From Triangularia verruculosa (taxonomy: Eukaryota; Ascomycota; Sordariomycetes; Sordariales; Podosporaceae): 64,000 nt of DNA. Shown here piece after piece: positions 21,701-31,842 of the stretch. Position numbers and translations under genes: made by a program. The notes beneath the pieces were generated by a model that was given only the letters and a program-made list of their open reading frames with translations, was not told the DNA's origin and did no database searches. The DNA is taken from NCBI GenBank assembly GCA_033296885.1, contig MU863969.1:1-64000 (forward strand), written 5' to 3'. How positions within the stretch are numbered: position 1 is the first letter of the stretch; each line of letters opens with the position of its first letter.

Positions 21701-22605
21701 TCAAGCGGGGACCTTCGTTGCCAGATGGTTAGAAATTGGAGTCAAACAGCGTGTATACTCGGCACCAACACGACTTACTTGGTTCCCGCGACATGCTGAA
21801 GTCCCAACATCGTATGACGCGACGCTTCGAAATACCCATTTCGCGACTCAATCATGACCATCTCCAAGGCTGGGTCGATAACAACATCTTCTGGATCTGC
21901 CCAAACTAAGTCCACGGCAACCATCGGATGGAAATCTTTTCCGACCGCGTACGGGCGTTGAGCGACTGTTGCGATTTTGCAGATGGTTCGAAAATTGTCT
22001 TTCTTGGTCGACAGAGCCACGACGTTCCCATCCATGAGTCGCTTGGTGGTCTTCCACTGCACATTGTATGGCGTGGAAAACTCGACTCTGGAAAGAGGAG
22101 CGATCCTGGCCATGAAGAAGCCTTTGACCCGAACCTGGGAGTTTAAAGAATTAGCGACACTCGACCTTGCTGTCTCTTGCGCCTGCATACCTCATCGTAA
22201 ACACTGCAGTATTCATCGTCAAGGATTGCTCTGGCGCCTGACCGACAGGCAGCGATGTATCTCTCCACCGAAAACCGCAAGCCCTCGATGGCGTCGAGCC
22301 TCAGCAGCCCATACTGAGTAGCCAGATACTCATCCTTGGATGACCACGGGCGGTCCACTGGATTGCGTGGTGGGTCAACGCTTATCGTTCTCAAGATCTC
22401 GACCGGGGTTGGCAGCTCGGGCATGGACTTCCAGCCTTGGCCCTCAACTGGCCGGTAACAGACATGCTTTTCGATAATATCAAATGCAGTCTGCAGGTGA
22501 GTAAGAGTAGGTTAGCTGAGCGTTCTGCGAGTGTGATGGCCAGGTCGCTTGTGGCTGTTCACTTGCCTGAGAGGCTCCTTGACTCTCCTCGGAGGGAGTA
22601 GCCAT
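18735..22605 (-). CDS. NFX1-type zinc-finger SF1 (Upf1-like) RNA helicase
   Basis: Five exons, 22567-22605, 22191-22490, 21779-22134, 19556-21712 and 18735-19500, encode 1205 aa in one consistent frame. Intron 1 (22491-22566) has a GC donor (CAG|GCAAGT). Residues 1-230 resemble the N-terminal module of NFX1-class helicases (RDAIEG-like LDAIEGLRFSVERYIA, FSTPYNVQWKTTKRLMDGNVVALS). The SF1 helicase core has Walker A GPPGTGKT at 322-329, a DExx box written EEAAE near 650, GDHQQLQP, and the late motifs TVDSYQGEENDIVILSLVRS and VAISRAR. NFX1-type Cys/His repeats follow near 935-990 (CGHPCTLKCH, CGHGCQNYC). The tail is disordered and ends in an acidic EDEELLIEL. Related proteins include animal ZNFX1, fission yeast Hrr1 and Neurospora SAD-3, which act in small-RNA silencing. 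Orthology to those is not settled here. Confidence 0.92.
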
Positions 22606-24677
22606 CAAGTTCACACGTATTTTCTTGAAGAAAAGATTACAAAGAGGTGCTGATACGATGAGATGAGAGGAGATGAGGTGATGCTCTCCTCGCCGGAATC
22701 AGCTGTGGGCGCGTGTCCAGTCAATGATGACGTGGATTGAAGTTGTGTTTCTGCGTGTATCTAGGGAAAATCTTGTGTTGGCAGAGATTTCAAGTTTTTG
22801 TTGAGCTTAGTGGGGGGCTGGACTTTCAGAGGGAAGCAGCAGATCACCAGTGGAGGGGGAAAGAGGAGAGGCGGGCTTAAAACTGGAAAGAACTGGGGTT
22901 TGATGGAGAGCAACCGCTCCTAAAGCCAGGCAGCCTGAAAGAAAGTACCTTAGATACGCCGCTGCTCAATCATCTCATAGTTGGAGAATGGTAAGAGGCA
23001 AATGCACCGGTTTGGAGACAGTTTGTTGGAGGTGTTTGCTGCAGCCACCCGTAATTGTTTGTAAGCCAGCTTCTGATTTCTGAAAACCACGATGGACGGC
23101 CACTTGACAGGGCAAGAAGTCAAGCACTAACCTGAATCTTTCAACCATGATCTTGTGTTCAAAGCCTCTCTGAAGTAGATTGGGGAAATCACAAGATAGA
23201 GCCATCTTGACTTTCTGTCTGGTGAAAAGTGTAGTTCGACAGGAACAAAGAAATATGAACTATACCTGTATACTCGATCTAGATCAAGGTCGGTGTCGGC
23301 GCCCTCTCTGATGGAGGCCAGAGTGCCGAGTAACTACACTGGTTGCTCGGGGAGCTGTATCAGCCCTTCTCTTTCGCTGCTTAAGGGCTATGTATGTTGG
23401 GAGCAGTTGTGGTGGAGTTGGTGCCCATGGTAGGACCGAGCGGTGTCTTGTCGGTATATACTTGTTGCGAAACGCCTGGATGCGCTGCTGAACATGCTAA
23501 TCATGAAGGGAAGACTTGAATATGCTAGGATATCGGCGGAGAAGGTTCGAAATATCAGAGATAAAACAAGTTTGTGTGATGTTATCCTATTGTTTTGATT
23601 GAACCTCTGCGCTGACCAGAAAAGAAAAGAAGGCGGAAAGCATCGGAGACTTGAGTATCTCCGTTCTCCGTGCTTTCCAACGACATGCTCCCGTCTCGCT
23701 CCTGCCTCTTATCTCGAAACACCTGGATGGATTGGTTCTGGAAAGCCTCCTGTGTAAAAGATCAAAATCAATACTAGGAGAGATTCCCCGGCTGCAACCT
23801 GTTAAGACAAAACTCAACATCAGCATATCTGTATTTCTAACCGGCCTAGGCTTCAGAGCTCTGGAATAACCCTGTTTGGGATCACCACCGCCGGCTGCAG
23901 GAGCTCACTAGAAACCAGGGTACAGTAGTCGCATTCCTCAAATCTAAAGGTCCTGATGTAAGTTCCTGATCATTATCCGCCATCTTGCTGCCTTCAGATG
24001 CCTTGAGATCTCACACAATAAGATGAAACGGGAATGGTATCCTCCCTTGCATAGTCGATCGAATCCAAGGCGGCATGGTGATGTAGGGCTTAAGAGCTCT
24101 AAAGAACAGTGATGAACATAATTAGTGAATTTGGCCTCTATGAATCAAGCTATCACTCATGACCGTCAAACAACTCTTTAGAACAGTCACATATGTAACG
24201 CTAATACCAGAGCCACTGAGCCAGGGTCAAGCTCTCAGAAGAGGGACGAGACACTCAACTGCGAGACGATGGCGTGACTTGTTTCCGGAGTTCAAGCCAT
24301 AGTATCACACAATAACTTCGGCTCTTATCTCTGGATACAACCAGATATTGCCTAGTCTGGGGTGATTGAGGTAAAAACACGCTCCAGGATGATGGGGGGT
24401 TGAATCTAAGTGGGTTAGGGCTCTAACAGCTGCGGCTGTCAGGTGACTTCGCGAGAGCTCCGTGACATCCCCATCGCCACAACTGGCAGCAAAAGTGGGG
24501 CCCACCATGTTCATCGCGGGCTCTATGGGCCATTCAATCCTCCGCCACCCCTTAATCAAAGACGCCAACCGCAGTAGCTGATTCTCTTCATATCTATGAA
24601 CCTCATCAAGCAGCATATTGGGTGTATCATCTTGAGACCACTTCCGCCAAAAGTGGCGTAGCCAAACTTCAGCAAAA
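22606..24677. other. 2-kb intergenic region, no gene seen
   Basis: Divergent promoter region between the helicase and the SWIM/RING gene. Short frames (for example near 22975-23205 and 23587-23869) lack coding features. No RNA gene recognised. Confidence 0.5.
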
Positions 24678-25731
24678 ATGGGCGCCCCGAAGAAGCCCAC
24701 CGTCGCCGCGACGTCATCAACAAGCTCCGCCTCCAAATCAGCTCCCAAGCGCAAGCAACCCCTTACCTCTGCAACTGACAATGACCAAGACACCACGCCG
24801 GCCAAGAAACAACGCGTCTCCAAACCAAAAGAAGAGAAACGCCTTCGCCGGTACGCTCTCCTTCCCCACCCTACCCCCCTTTCATGTCTTTGACAGCCGC
24901 CCTTCTAGTTTCCGCCCCAAACCCCCTCAATCCTTCCACGAACTCTACTCCCGCGCTTTAACCCAACGCTTCTTCGTCCTCTCCCGCACCCGCACCACCC
25001 CCTCCCCCCTCGAACCCAACCCCGCCCCCTCCGAAGCAATCGAGCTCACCGGTTCCACCGGCAACATCTACACCGTCACCATCTCCCAAGTACCCTCCTG
25101 CTCCTGCCCCCACTTCGCCTCAGGAAAAGCCCCCCAGTGCAAACACATCATCTACGCCTTGTCCCGCGTCCTCCGCGCCAGATTCGACTACGTCTACCAG
25201 CTCGCCTTCCTCACCTTCGAACTCGCCGAAATCTTCGCTGGGGCCCCGGCAATCGTCAACAATCTTGACGCTGGTGGTGATGCAAACGAAGACGGCGACG
25301 GCAAACGCAAACCGATAGAAGGCGATTGTCCTATTTGCTTTGAGGAGTTTGACACGGCGGCAAACAAGAAGGAGGAGATTGTCTGGTGCAAGGCTGCTTG
25401 CGGGCAAAACATTCACAAGCAGTGCTTTGACATGTGGGCTGCGACGAAAAGGGGGCAGGGGAGGGGGGAGGTGACGTGTCCGTATTGCCGGAGCGCTTGG
25501 GCGAAGGAGTCGGAGGGGGAGTTGGTCAAAAAGGTGCAGAAGGAGAAGGGGAAGATGAATGCGGATGGGTATGTCAATGTGGCGGAGCAGTTGGGCATCA
25601 GCCCGGTAAGAGGTAAGTGTATCGTTTTGGCCGATTCCTGGGCCTCAATCGCTGACGGGTCTTCAGATACCAGCAGTTATTCGAGGTGGTGGTCAGGGCA
25701 TTCGCGTGACTATCGAGATGGCTATTATTGA
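24678..25731 (+). CDS. SWIM zinc-finger plus RING-finger protein (ZSWIM2/MEX-like)
   Basis: Three exons, 24678-24850, 24897-25612 and 25667-25731, encode 317 aa. Intron 1 is only 46 nt. The start is the ATG of MGAPKKPTVAATSS; upstream in-frame codons of another frame are not used. A basic, disordered N terminus (~55 aa) leads to a SWIM finger (CSCPHFASGKAPQCKHIIYA, ligands C-x-C..C-x-H), which often mediates protein or nucleic-acid binding. A RING-like finger follows (CPICFEEF, then CKAACGQNIHKQCFDMW and CPYCRSAW), which suggests a ubiquitin ligase. The C terminus after intron 2 reads SPVRDTSSYSRWWSG. An alternative donor 10 nt upstream (CCG|GTAAGA) would give a different tail; I prefer the chosen one because it retains the DTSSY end I associate with fungal relatives. 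Wobble bases switch from C-rich to G-rich along the gene. Confidence 0.9.
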
Positions 25732-26150
25732 GCAGGGAGGACATGATGCAGAAGTTTTATCGCTTTTTATGTTGGACTTTGGATGGGATACCTGGTGAGT
25801 TGTGTTTTGGATTTGGTTCTCATGTACTTTTGATACCCGGGCAGTACTGCATCAAGATCGATGCAAATCATTTAATATGGACGACACTTCTAGTCCTCTT
25901 GTTTTTCACTAGTCTTTCGCGAACTAAAGACGACATCAAGTGTGCGGATATGGGTTTATTGGCTGCCTAAGATACTCCAACGGAAAGCAGGGCATAAAGC
26001 AGCAAAGATGACACTCTGTCCGATCAAGCTCTCGGACTGAACCCCCTCCACAATATACTCCTGCCCAACCAACCCCTCTTTGGCCCCTGCAAGTAGCTAA
26101 TAATGCTCAAGCGTGGAGACAAAACGCTACTCCGGAGAAGGCAGCATCCT
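25732..26150. other. Short intergenic space between convergent genes
   Basis: About 420 bp between the 3' ends of the RING gene and the uL1 gene. Nothing recognised. Confidence 0.5.
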
Positions 26151-26894
26151 CTAGAAAAGACGATGGGGAGGAGACATCGTCGACTTGATGGTCAGGCTGT
26201 TGAAGTTCTGCCATCCCTTCTTGAGGCACGACACCAAGTAGTTGATGGTGATCATGGTGTTGGCCACCAACTGCTCAGCAGACATGTCCACGTTCCCGAT
26301 GGCCATGGCAATCGAAAGCTCCTTGCGCAATGAGAACTTGATGGTGGACTTGACGTCGATGATCCTGGTCGCGAGGTCGTCGGTGTGCGAAACCGGAGTG
26401 GGAAACTTGCCAGCTGTGATGATGACTAGAAATTAGCATCACATGATAACTGATTGTGCATTGAGAGTGGAAAGATATTGCATACCTCTGGACAACCCGG
26501 GTCCCAGCACCCTGGGAATCTCACGAATCCTGGACTCGGAGCAGACAAAAGCATCATACTTGCGCGCCAGCTTCTTGATGAGCTTCTTGTTCCGGTTGAG
26601 CTTCTTCAGGTCGTCAAAAGACATGCTGTCCAGCCCCTGGTGCTTGGCACGGTCGAGGTCGTGCTGGTCACCGAGCACACAGACAGTCATGTGCGGACGA
26701 GGCACCGCGGGCAGCTTGACAGAGCCGGAGAAGCGCTTGTCACGGCGGGGGTCGTAGTTCTTGAGGCCGAACTGCAGCTCGACCGTCTCGAGGAAGTTGC
26801 GTTTGTTGTCCGGGGAATTGGTGTGGGCGAGGAGGGTTTGGACCTGGACGCGAGTACCGGCGACGGTGATCTTGGACTTGGACTGGACGGCCAT
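26151..26894 (-). CDS. Large-subunit ribosomal protein uL1 (L10a/L1)
   Basis: Two exons, 26486-26894 and 26151-26413, encode 223 aa with a 72-nt intron at 26414-26485. The sequence is the eukaryotic cytosolic uL1 throughout: KSKITVAGTRVQVQTLL, RNFLETVELQFGLKNYDPRRDKRFSGSVKLP, VCVLGDQHDLDRAKHQGLDSMSFDDLKKLNRNKKLIKKLARKYDAF, then GPGLSR|AGKFPTPVSH across the splice, and the C-terminal INYLVSCLKKGWQNFNSLTIKSTMSPPHRLF. uL1 sits in the L1 stalk and helps release deacylated tRNA. The protein carries about five extra N-terminal residues (MAVQS) before the usual SKITV start. The ATG at 26894 is the only ATG that fits. Confidence 0.97.
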
Positions 26895-27692
26895 GGCTTG
26901 TCTGTTGATCACGGGTGTCTTCCTAGGATTATATCTTCTTCCTTTTGATGGGAAGAGGGGTAATAATCTTTCGGTGAGGCTTATCTCGCTGTTGCGGCAG
27001 GTTTGTTGTTTGGTGAGAGTCTGGAGGAAGAAGAGAGGGCAGGATTGGAACTAGGGACGGTAGATTTATAGGCCATTTTAGGAGGAGTGGCATTTGTGGC
27101 GCCGTCAAGGTTTGCGAGTCATCGCTTTTAATTTCTTGCGGCCACCCACATCTTTGGCTTGATGGCTGTTGAACCTTCCGAAGTCTGGGTACAGCAATAT
27201 GGCTGATGAGAGGCGGAGAGGGATAGGTGTGGAACTGTGTTGAGAACTTGTTACATGGCTGGTTGAAGTGTGCAACAGGTTCCCTTGGGCTTGCTCAATG
27301 CTATTTTTCACCACGTCAGGGCTCTCTAAGCTTGCAATACTCTCGTAAGTTGATGTGAGTGATGATCATGCCCTTTATAGCTTTACTATGATACACTCTA
27401 TTTCTTTTTAACCCTGTAGATGTTTTTAGTTCAGACCTGCACCTTTGTTACTTGTGAATTATATACGCATACAGTCGTTGAACTTCGGAAGTGTCTGCAA
27501 TGGTATATATCGGAGCTACTAGTGTGACCGATTGGTCAATCGCGTCACCTGCCCAGGCATTTTGTAGATATCTTCTGCCTACTTTTATACATATCAAGGT
27601 GAGTCTGAAAGTCATGAGCTCAAAGCCTTTCTTTTTCAGAATCCGAACGGACTCTTCTCCCTCGCCTGCATACCCACTACCGTATCGCCGCA
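26895..27692. other. Divergent promoter region of uL1 and DUF1993 genes
   Basis: About 800 bp. The uL1 leader may contain a non-coding exon, because pyrimidine-rich sequence directly precedes the ATG, but I could not settle it. No RNA gene seen. Confidence 0.4.
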
Positions 27693-28288
27693 ATGCCCTC
27701 CCCCCAATCCCTCTGCAACTTTGCACTCCCAATCTTCTACAATGGTCTTCATTCTCTGATCCACATCCTCGAGAAAGCCGAGTCATTTGCCCGTTCTCAA
27801 ATGCTTGATCCCGACGAAGTCTACGTCCACGCCCGGTTGGTAGAAGACCAGCTTCCCCTTGTCTTCCAGGTCCAGAATACTGTCAAGACAGTCGTGATAA
27901 ATCTCAACAGACTGACAGGCACTGAGCTGTCCCCTGATCTCAACAAGGGAAACAAAGAAGTGACGTTTGAGGAGATGCTCCACCTAATCCGGTTGGCTAC
28001 CATTGAGGTGAAATCCGTGATGGATAATCAGCCTAATGAGGAAAGGTCTAGGGAGACAATAGACTTGTAAGTCAGTCATGATCAAAAGACTGGAGGTGTA
28101 GCAAGATAACATTGATATGTATCAGACTGGCGGGTGGACGCCCGATCAAGCTCACCGTTAGTGAGGCAGTCCGGTTACATGGGATACCCAACTTCATCTT
28201 CCATGTCACGACGGCGTATTCTATCCTACGGGCCAAGGGCGTGCCATTGGGAAAGGTGGACTTTATAAGCGGCTTCGTCGGTTGGTGA
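27693..28288 (+). CDS. DUF1993 family protein
   Basis: Two exons, 27693-28066 and 28126-28288, encode 178 aa with a 59-nt intron. The family pattern is visible: an N-terminal helix (FYNGLHSLIHILEKAESFARSQ), the DPDEVYVHARLVEDQLPLVFQVQNTVKTVV block, and after the splice the C-terminal signature IPNFIFHVTTAYSILRAKGVPLGKVDFISGF. DUF1993 proteins are small helical bundles related to the DinB/YfiT fold. They are common in fungi and bacteria and have no firmly established function. A metal- or thiol-linked role is only suggested by the fold. Confidence 0.93.
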
Positions 28289-29552
28289 TGTGCATGAGGA
28301 GGGGCTCAAAAGTGGCGATGCTGGTGGTGCTCCTCATATCCCACTAGGAGGTTGTCGAAGCGGCCGATCCGAAGTAGGCTTGGAAAGAGAGTGACACAAC
28401 CGATAAGGAACTGCAGGTCAGAGGCACAACCCTGTGATACCCCCAAGCCCTAACGAGCCGTGGGGACATATCCGGCGGATTGTTGGAACCGAGAACCAGG
28501 AAGTCGATGTTGCGTCTGCATGCAAGCAGGCCCACCGCTTCTTCTGTTGAACATGGCTGGAAGCGTCACGGGATTGTCAACACAAGACCTGTAGCGATAA
28601 CTCGCTGTTGAATCAGCAATTGACAGATGCCCATCATCCATTGGAAGCATATCGACGATGGCGAATTCATGGTGCTGATGTGAGACGGGGCGCTTGGCCT
28701 TAAGACGTGGCGGTTTGGGGAAGGTCTGATAATTAGCCAGCCCTGAAGGCCGTCGTCTTGCATGCGCAGTGCTTGCTTCTCTTCCTGCCTCTTGCCTGGA
28801 GCGCCAGGCTTCCAGCCGGTGGCCTGCAGAGGCCTCGTGCGTGCGAGTTGGTGATTGGCTGGCGATTGCATCAATGTGCTGGAAAGCGGTGACGAAGCTT
28901 GGGGTTTGTCGTCCGTGTCGTCTCAGTTGGAGCGGAATCTTGATGGTGGCGCGCGGGGATCTTTGGGGGCCTCTGAGGACATGGCCTTCCGAGCTCCTTC
29001 CGAGCTCCTTCCCCGGGCAACTCAGCCTCCAACCCCGCACTCGCCGAATGACAGTTTAAGAATTCTGTTGAGGAAAGCGAAATCCTCGAGTTCTCCTCGC
29101 AGTTTGCCTTTGAGGACTGGCAAATTACGCTTTCGCATTGCATGCCAATCCTTGCAAACACGGGCATCATTTCGTGGTTGTGGTGGGATCTGAGGACGGC
29201 AGCGAGGGCAGCCAAGTGGAGGGAGCCGCTGCAAGCTCTCTCAGGCCCCTGTGGAGTCGGTTGCCGCAGTGAGTCACTAGCCGCTTCAGGGCCCAGAAGT
29301 GGAGATTATGGCTTGTGCTGCCTGTTTGGCTTCCGGTACTGTGCGAAAGCTGAACGAGGACAATGGACGAGGCTTGCTCTCAGCAAACATACATAAGGGA
29401 AGACATTCCAGCTCTTCCGCTCTTCCGACAGTCAAGATCTCTCAATTACCCATCTTTCTATACACATCGAAGAACCCATTCCATCAAAGGGTCTCTTCAC
29501 TTTCTCCCTTACCTTACCACTTACACCAGCACGACCCACCGAAGCTTTGACC
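28289..29552. other. Intergenic, promoter of the AAA ATPase gene
   Basis: About 1.26 kb. A 196-codon minus-strand frame at 28450-29040 has no family features and shows Arg/Pro/Ser-rich shadow composition. A short direct repeat of CTTCCGAGCTC lies near 28990. No RNA gene seen. Confidence 0.5.
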
Positions 29553-31661
29553 ATGGTTCGCTGCTGGCCCCGCTTCAAGAAGAGCGCCGCTGAGAAGTCG
29601 GCCAAGAGCGGGTCTGCTACCTCTCTGACCTCCGGATCCACCGCCGCCGAAAAGATCAAGACCGAGCCATCAGAGGAGGCGGAGAAGGAAGAAAAGAAGG
29701 AAAACAAGAAGGAGGAGGAGGAGAAGACAGAAGACAAGGCAGAGGAGAATAAGGATGAGGAGAAGAGCGATGAAGACAAGGAGGAAGAGGAGAAGCCCAA
29801 GGTCCAAGTAGGGAGCATCAGTGAAAAGAAGGACATCTACAAGGGCCCAGTGGAAGATGGCGAGTGGACTTGGGTCGACAAGTATCCCGATGGAGTCGAA
29901 GAGGCTGCCGAGAACGAGGAGACGGCCACCTACGCTGTTGTTGTCCGCAATCAAAAGAGCCAGGACAGTCGCAAGAAGCTCGAGGCACACAGCATCGTGG
30001 TTCAGAGCCCATGGCTCCGGACCGCCCTCGCCGAGGTTTTCGCCGACTATCCGGGCGTTGCTTGTGAACTCACGAGGCTGGAGTTCGAGGCACCTTTCAA
30101 GCCTTTTGTTCACCGATGGGCCGAGTTTACGGCGTATATGGAGAAGCCCGACCTCGAGGAGAAGACCAAGGAGCACCTAAAGATCCTCTTCGACATTCTC
30201 AATTACGAGATTGGCGACAACATCAAGACCTTTCAAGACTATGTCAAGAACGGTGTTGTCTGCTTCAAGGATTTGTGGATGATCTTCCAGCCGGGCACCA
30301 TTGTCCTCTCGGCCTACCTCGGCCCCGTGAGCGGCTTCGAGATGGTTGAGACCGAGTACATGGCCAACAACTGCGGCAAGTTCCTCCAGGTCCGCTGCGA
30401 CTGCGTCGACTATGGTGGCAAGGAGTTCGGTCGGTACCAGGAAGCCATCAACATCCCCGAGTTTCTTGGCACCAAGAAGATCACCGGCCTCAAGGTGTAC
30501 CCCTTCCACTTCCACGAGAAGAAGGAGGAGATCACCGCCAAGCTCCTCAAGCGCGGCGCGATCTTTGAGCAGCTGGCTGGTCACCATTACAGGGAATATA
30601 GCGGCAAAGCCATCACCTGGAACAGGGAGGGCAACGAGGTTGAGTGCCAGATCTCCGGCAGAATCGTCGTTGACATTGAGAGCTTCAACCGTTTCAGTCC
30701 CTGGCGAGTGAGGTATCTCAATGACTTCAATGCCACCGATATCGAACGCTTCAACAAGCACAAGGTCGAGAACGGGATCGAGTCGGAGGATTTTGTGATG
30801 CCGGATTACTACAAGATGCTCTGCCGGTCACGAACTCGTGGGTACAGTCTCAAGTACAAGAAATGGGTCGACTTCTTCCTGGAGCAGATTACCGATGTGA
30901 GGTGGAACACCGACGCCTTTGACCGGCTGGTGCTTCCTGCCGACCAGAAGGAGCTCATTTTGTCCTTCACCGAGGCCCAGTTATCTGGTGACAGCTTCGA
31001 CGACATCATCGCTGGCAAGGGCAAGGGTATCATCTGCTTGCTCTCTGGACCTCCTGGTGTTGGCAAGACATTAACAGCTGAAGCAGTCGCCGAGAACCTC
31101 AAGGTCCCTCTACACATGCTGAGCTCTGGTGATCTTGGGTCCGACCCTTGGGAGGTTGAGCGGGAGTTGAACTCCATCTTGGAGCTGGTGTCGCGCTGGA
31201 ACGCCGTCTTGCTCCTCGATGAGTGCGATGTCTTTCTTGAGGCGCGTAGCAACCACGAGATTGAGCGCAACAAGATCGTCACCATCTTCCTGCGGACTTT
31301 GGAATACTATGAGGGCATCATGTTCCTGACCACCAATCGCTGCGGCGAGATCGATGCTGCCTTCCAATCGCGTATCCACGTCAGCATCGAGTACCCAGAC
31401 CTCACCGTCTCGGCCCGCCGCATCATCTGGAAGAACTTCCTCCGCAACTCGACCATCAAGAGCAACCTCACCGACAAGGACATCAACGAGCTTGCCGAGC
31501 TCAAACTTAACGGTCGGCAGATCAAGAACGTCCTGAAGACGGCAAGCTTGTTGGCGAGGAGGAGGAAGAGCGACACCTTGGAGCGGCAGTTCATTGAGAC
31601 GGTGCTCGTCATTGAGAAAAAGCGTCCGGAGGCTCCTCAGGAGATGATGCATTACATGTAA
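29553..31661 (+). CDS. AAA ATPase with DUF7025-type N-terminal region
   Basis: Intronless, 702 aa from the ATG at 29553 (MVRCWPRFKKSAAEKS). Residues ~25-90 are an extreme Glu/Lys-rich segment (EEAEKEEKKENKKEEEEKTED) likely to be disordered or coiled coil. A conserved globular region follows (YAVVVRNQKSQD, IVVQSPWLRTALAEVFADYPGV, LKILFDILNYEIGDNIKTFQDYVKNGVVCFKDLWMIFQPGTIV). This is the DUF7025 module common in Pezizomycotina. The AAA domain has Walker A GPPGVGKT at 499-506, Walker B AVLLLDECDVFLE near 553, sensor-like LTTNR and arginine-finger-region AFQSRIHVSIEY. Such proteins occur in large fungal families of unknown function. Tandem partners are absent here. Confidence 0.92.
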   Translation: MVRCWPRFKKSAAEKSAKSGSATSLTSGSTAAEKIKTEPSEEAEKEEKKENKKEEEEKTEDKAEENKDEEKSDEDKEEEEKPKVQVGSISEKKDIYKGPVEDGEWTWVDKYPDGVEEAAENEETATYAVVVRNQKSQDSRKKLEAHSIVVQSPWLRTALAEVFADYPGVACELTRLEFEAPFKPFVHRWAEFTAYMEKPDLEEKTKEHLKILFDILNYEIGDNIKTFQDYVKNGVVCFKDLWMIFQPGTIVLSAYLGPVSGFEMVETEYMANNCGKFLQVRCDCVDYGGKEFGRYQEAINIPEFLGTKKITGLKVYPFHFHEKKEEITAKLLKRGAIFEQLAGHHYREYSGKAITWNREGNEVECQISGRIVVDIESFNRFSPWRVRYLNDFNATDIERFNKHKVENGIESEDFVMPDYYKMLCRSRTRGYSLKYKKWVDFFLEQITDVRWNTDAFDRLVLPADQKELILSFTEAQLSGDSFDDIIAGKGKGIICLLSGPPGVGKTLTAEAVAENLKVPLHMLSSGDLGSDPWEVERELNSILELVSRWNAVLLLDECDVFLEARSNHEIERNKIVTIFLRTLEYYEGIMFLTTNRCGEIDAAFQSRIHVSIEYPDLTVSARRIIWKNFLRNSTIKSNLTDKDINELAELKLNGRQIKNVLKTASLLARRRKSDTLERQFIETVLVIEKKRPEAPQEMMHYM

Positions 31662-31842
31662 TCTATTTGTCTTGTATATGGCTTGGGATATGGAAGCGCG
31701 GCGTTTGCGGGGTATAGGGCATGGGCGAGAAATCAGGGCATTTTATTCGGTTCTTCGCTGTGTTTCAAGACATCTTTCAGGTATATAAAACTCTTCAAAA
31801 CGATGCCAAGAACAACTCTTCTTTTGCCTCCTCTTGTTCCAC

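Noticed and set aside
25603..25612. Alternative donor CCG|GTAAGA in the SWIM/RING gene
   Set aside because: It gives an open but different C-terminal tail; the downstream donor GAG|GTAAGT is the better consensus and keeps the expected SPVRDTSSY end.
28450..29040. 196-codon minus-strand frame
   Set aside because: No domain, biased composition, no promoter-like leader and no splice partners.
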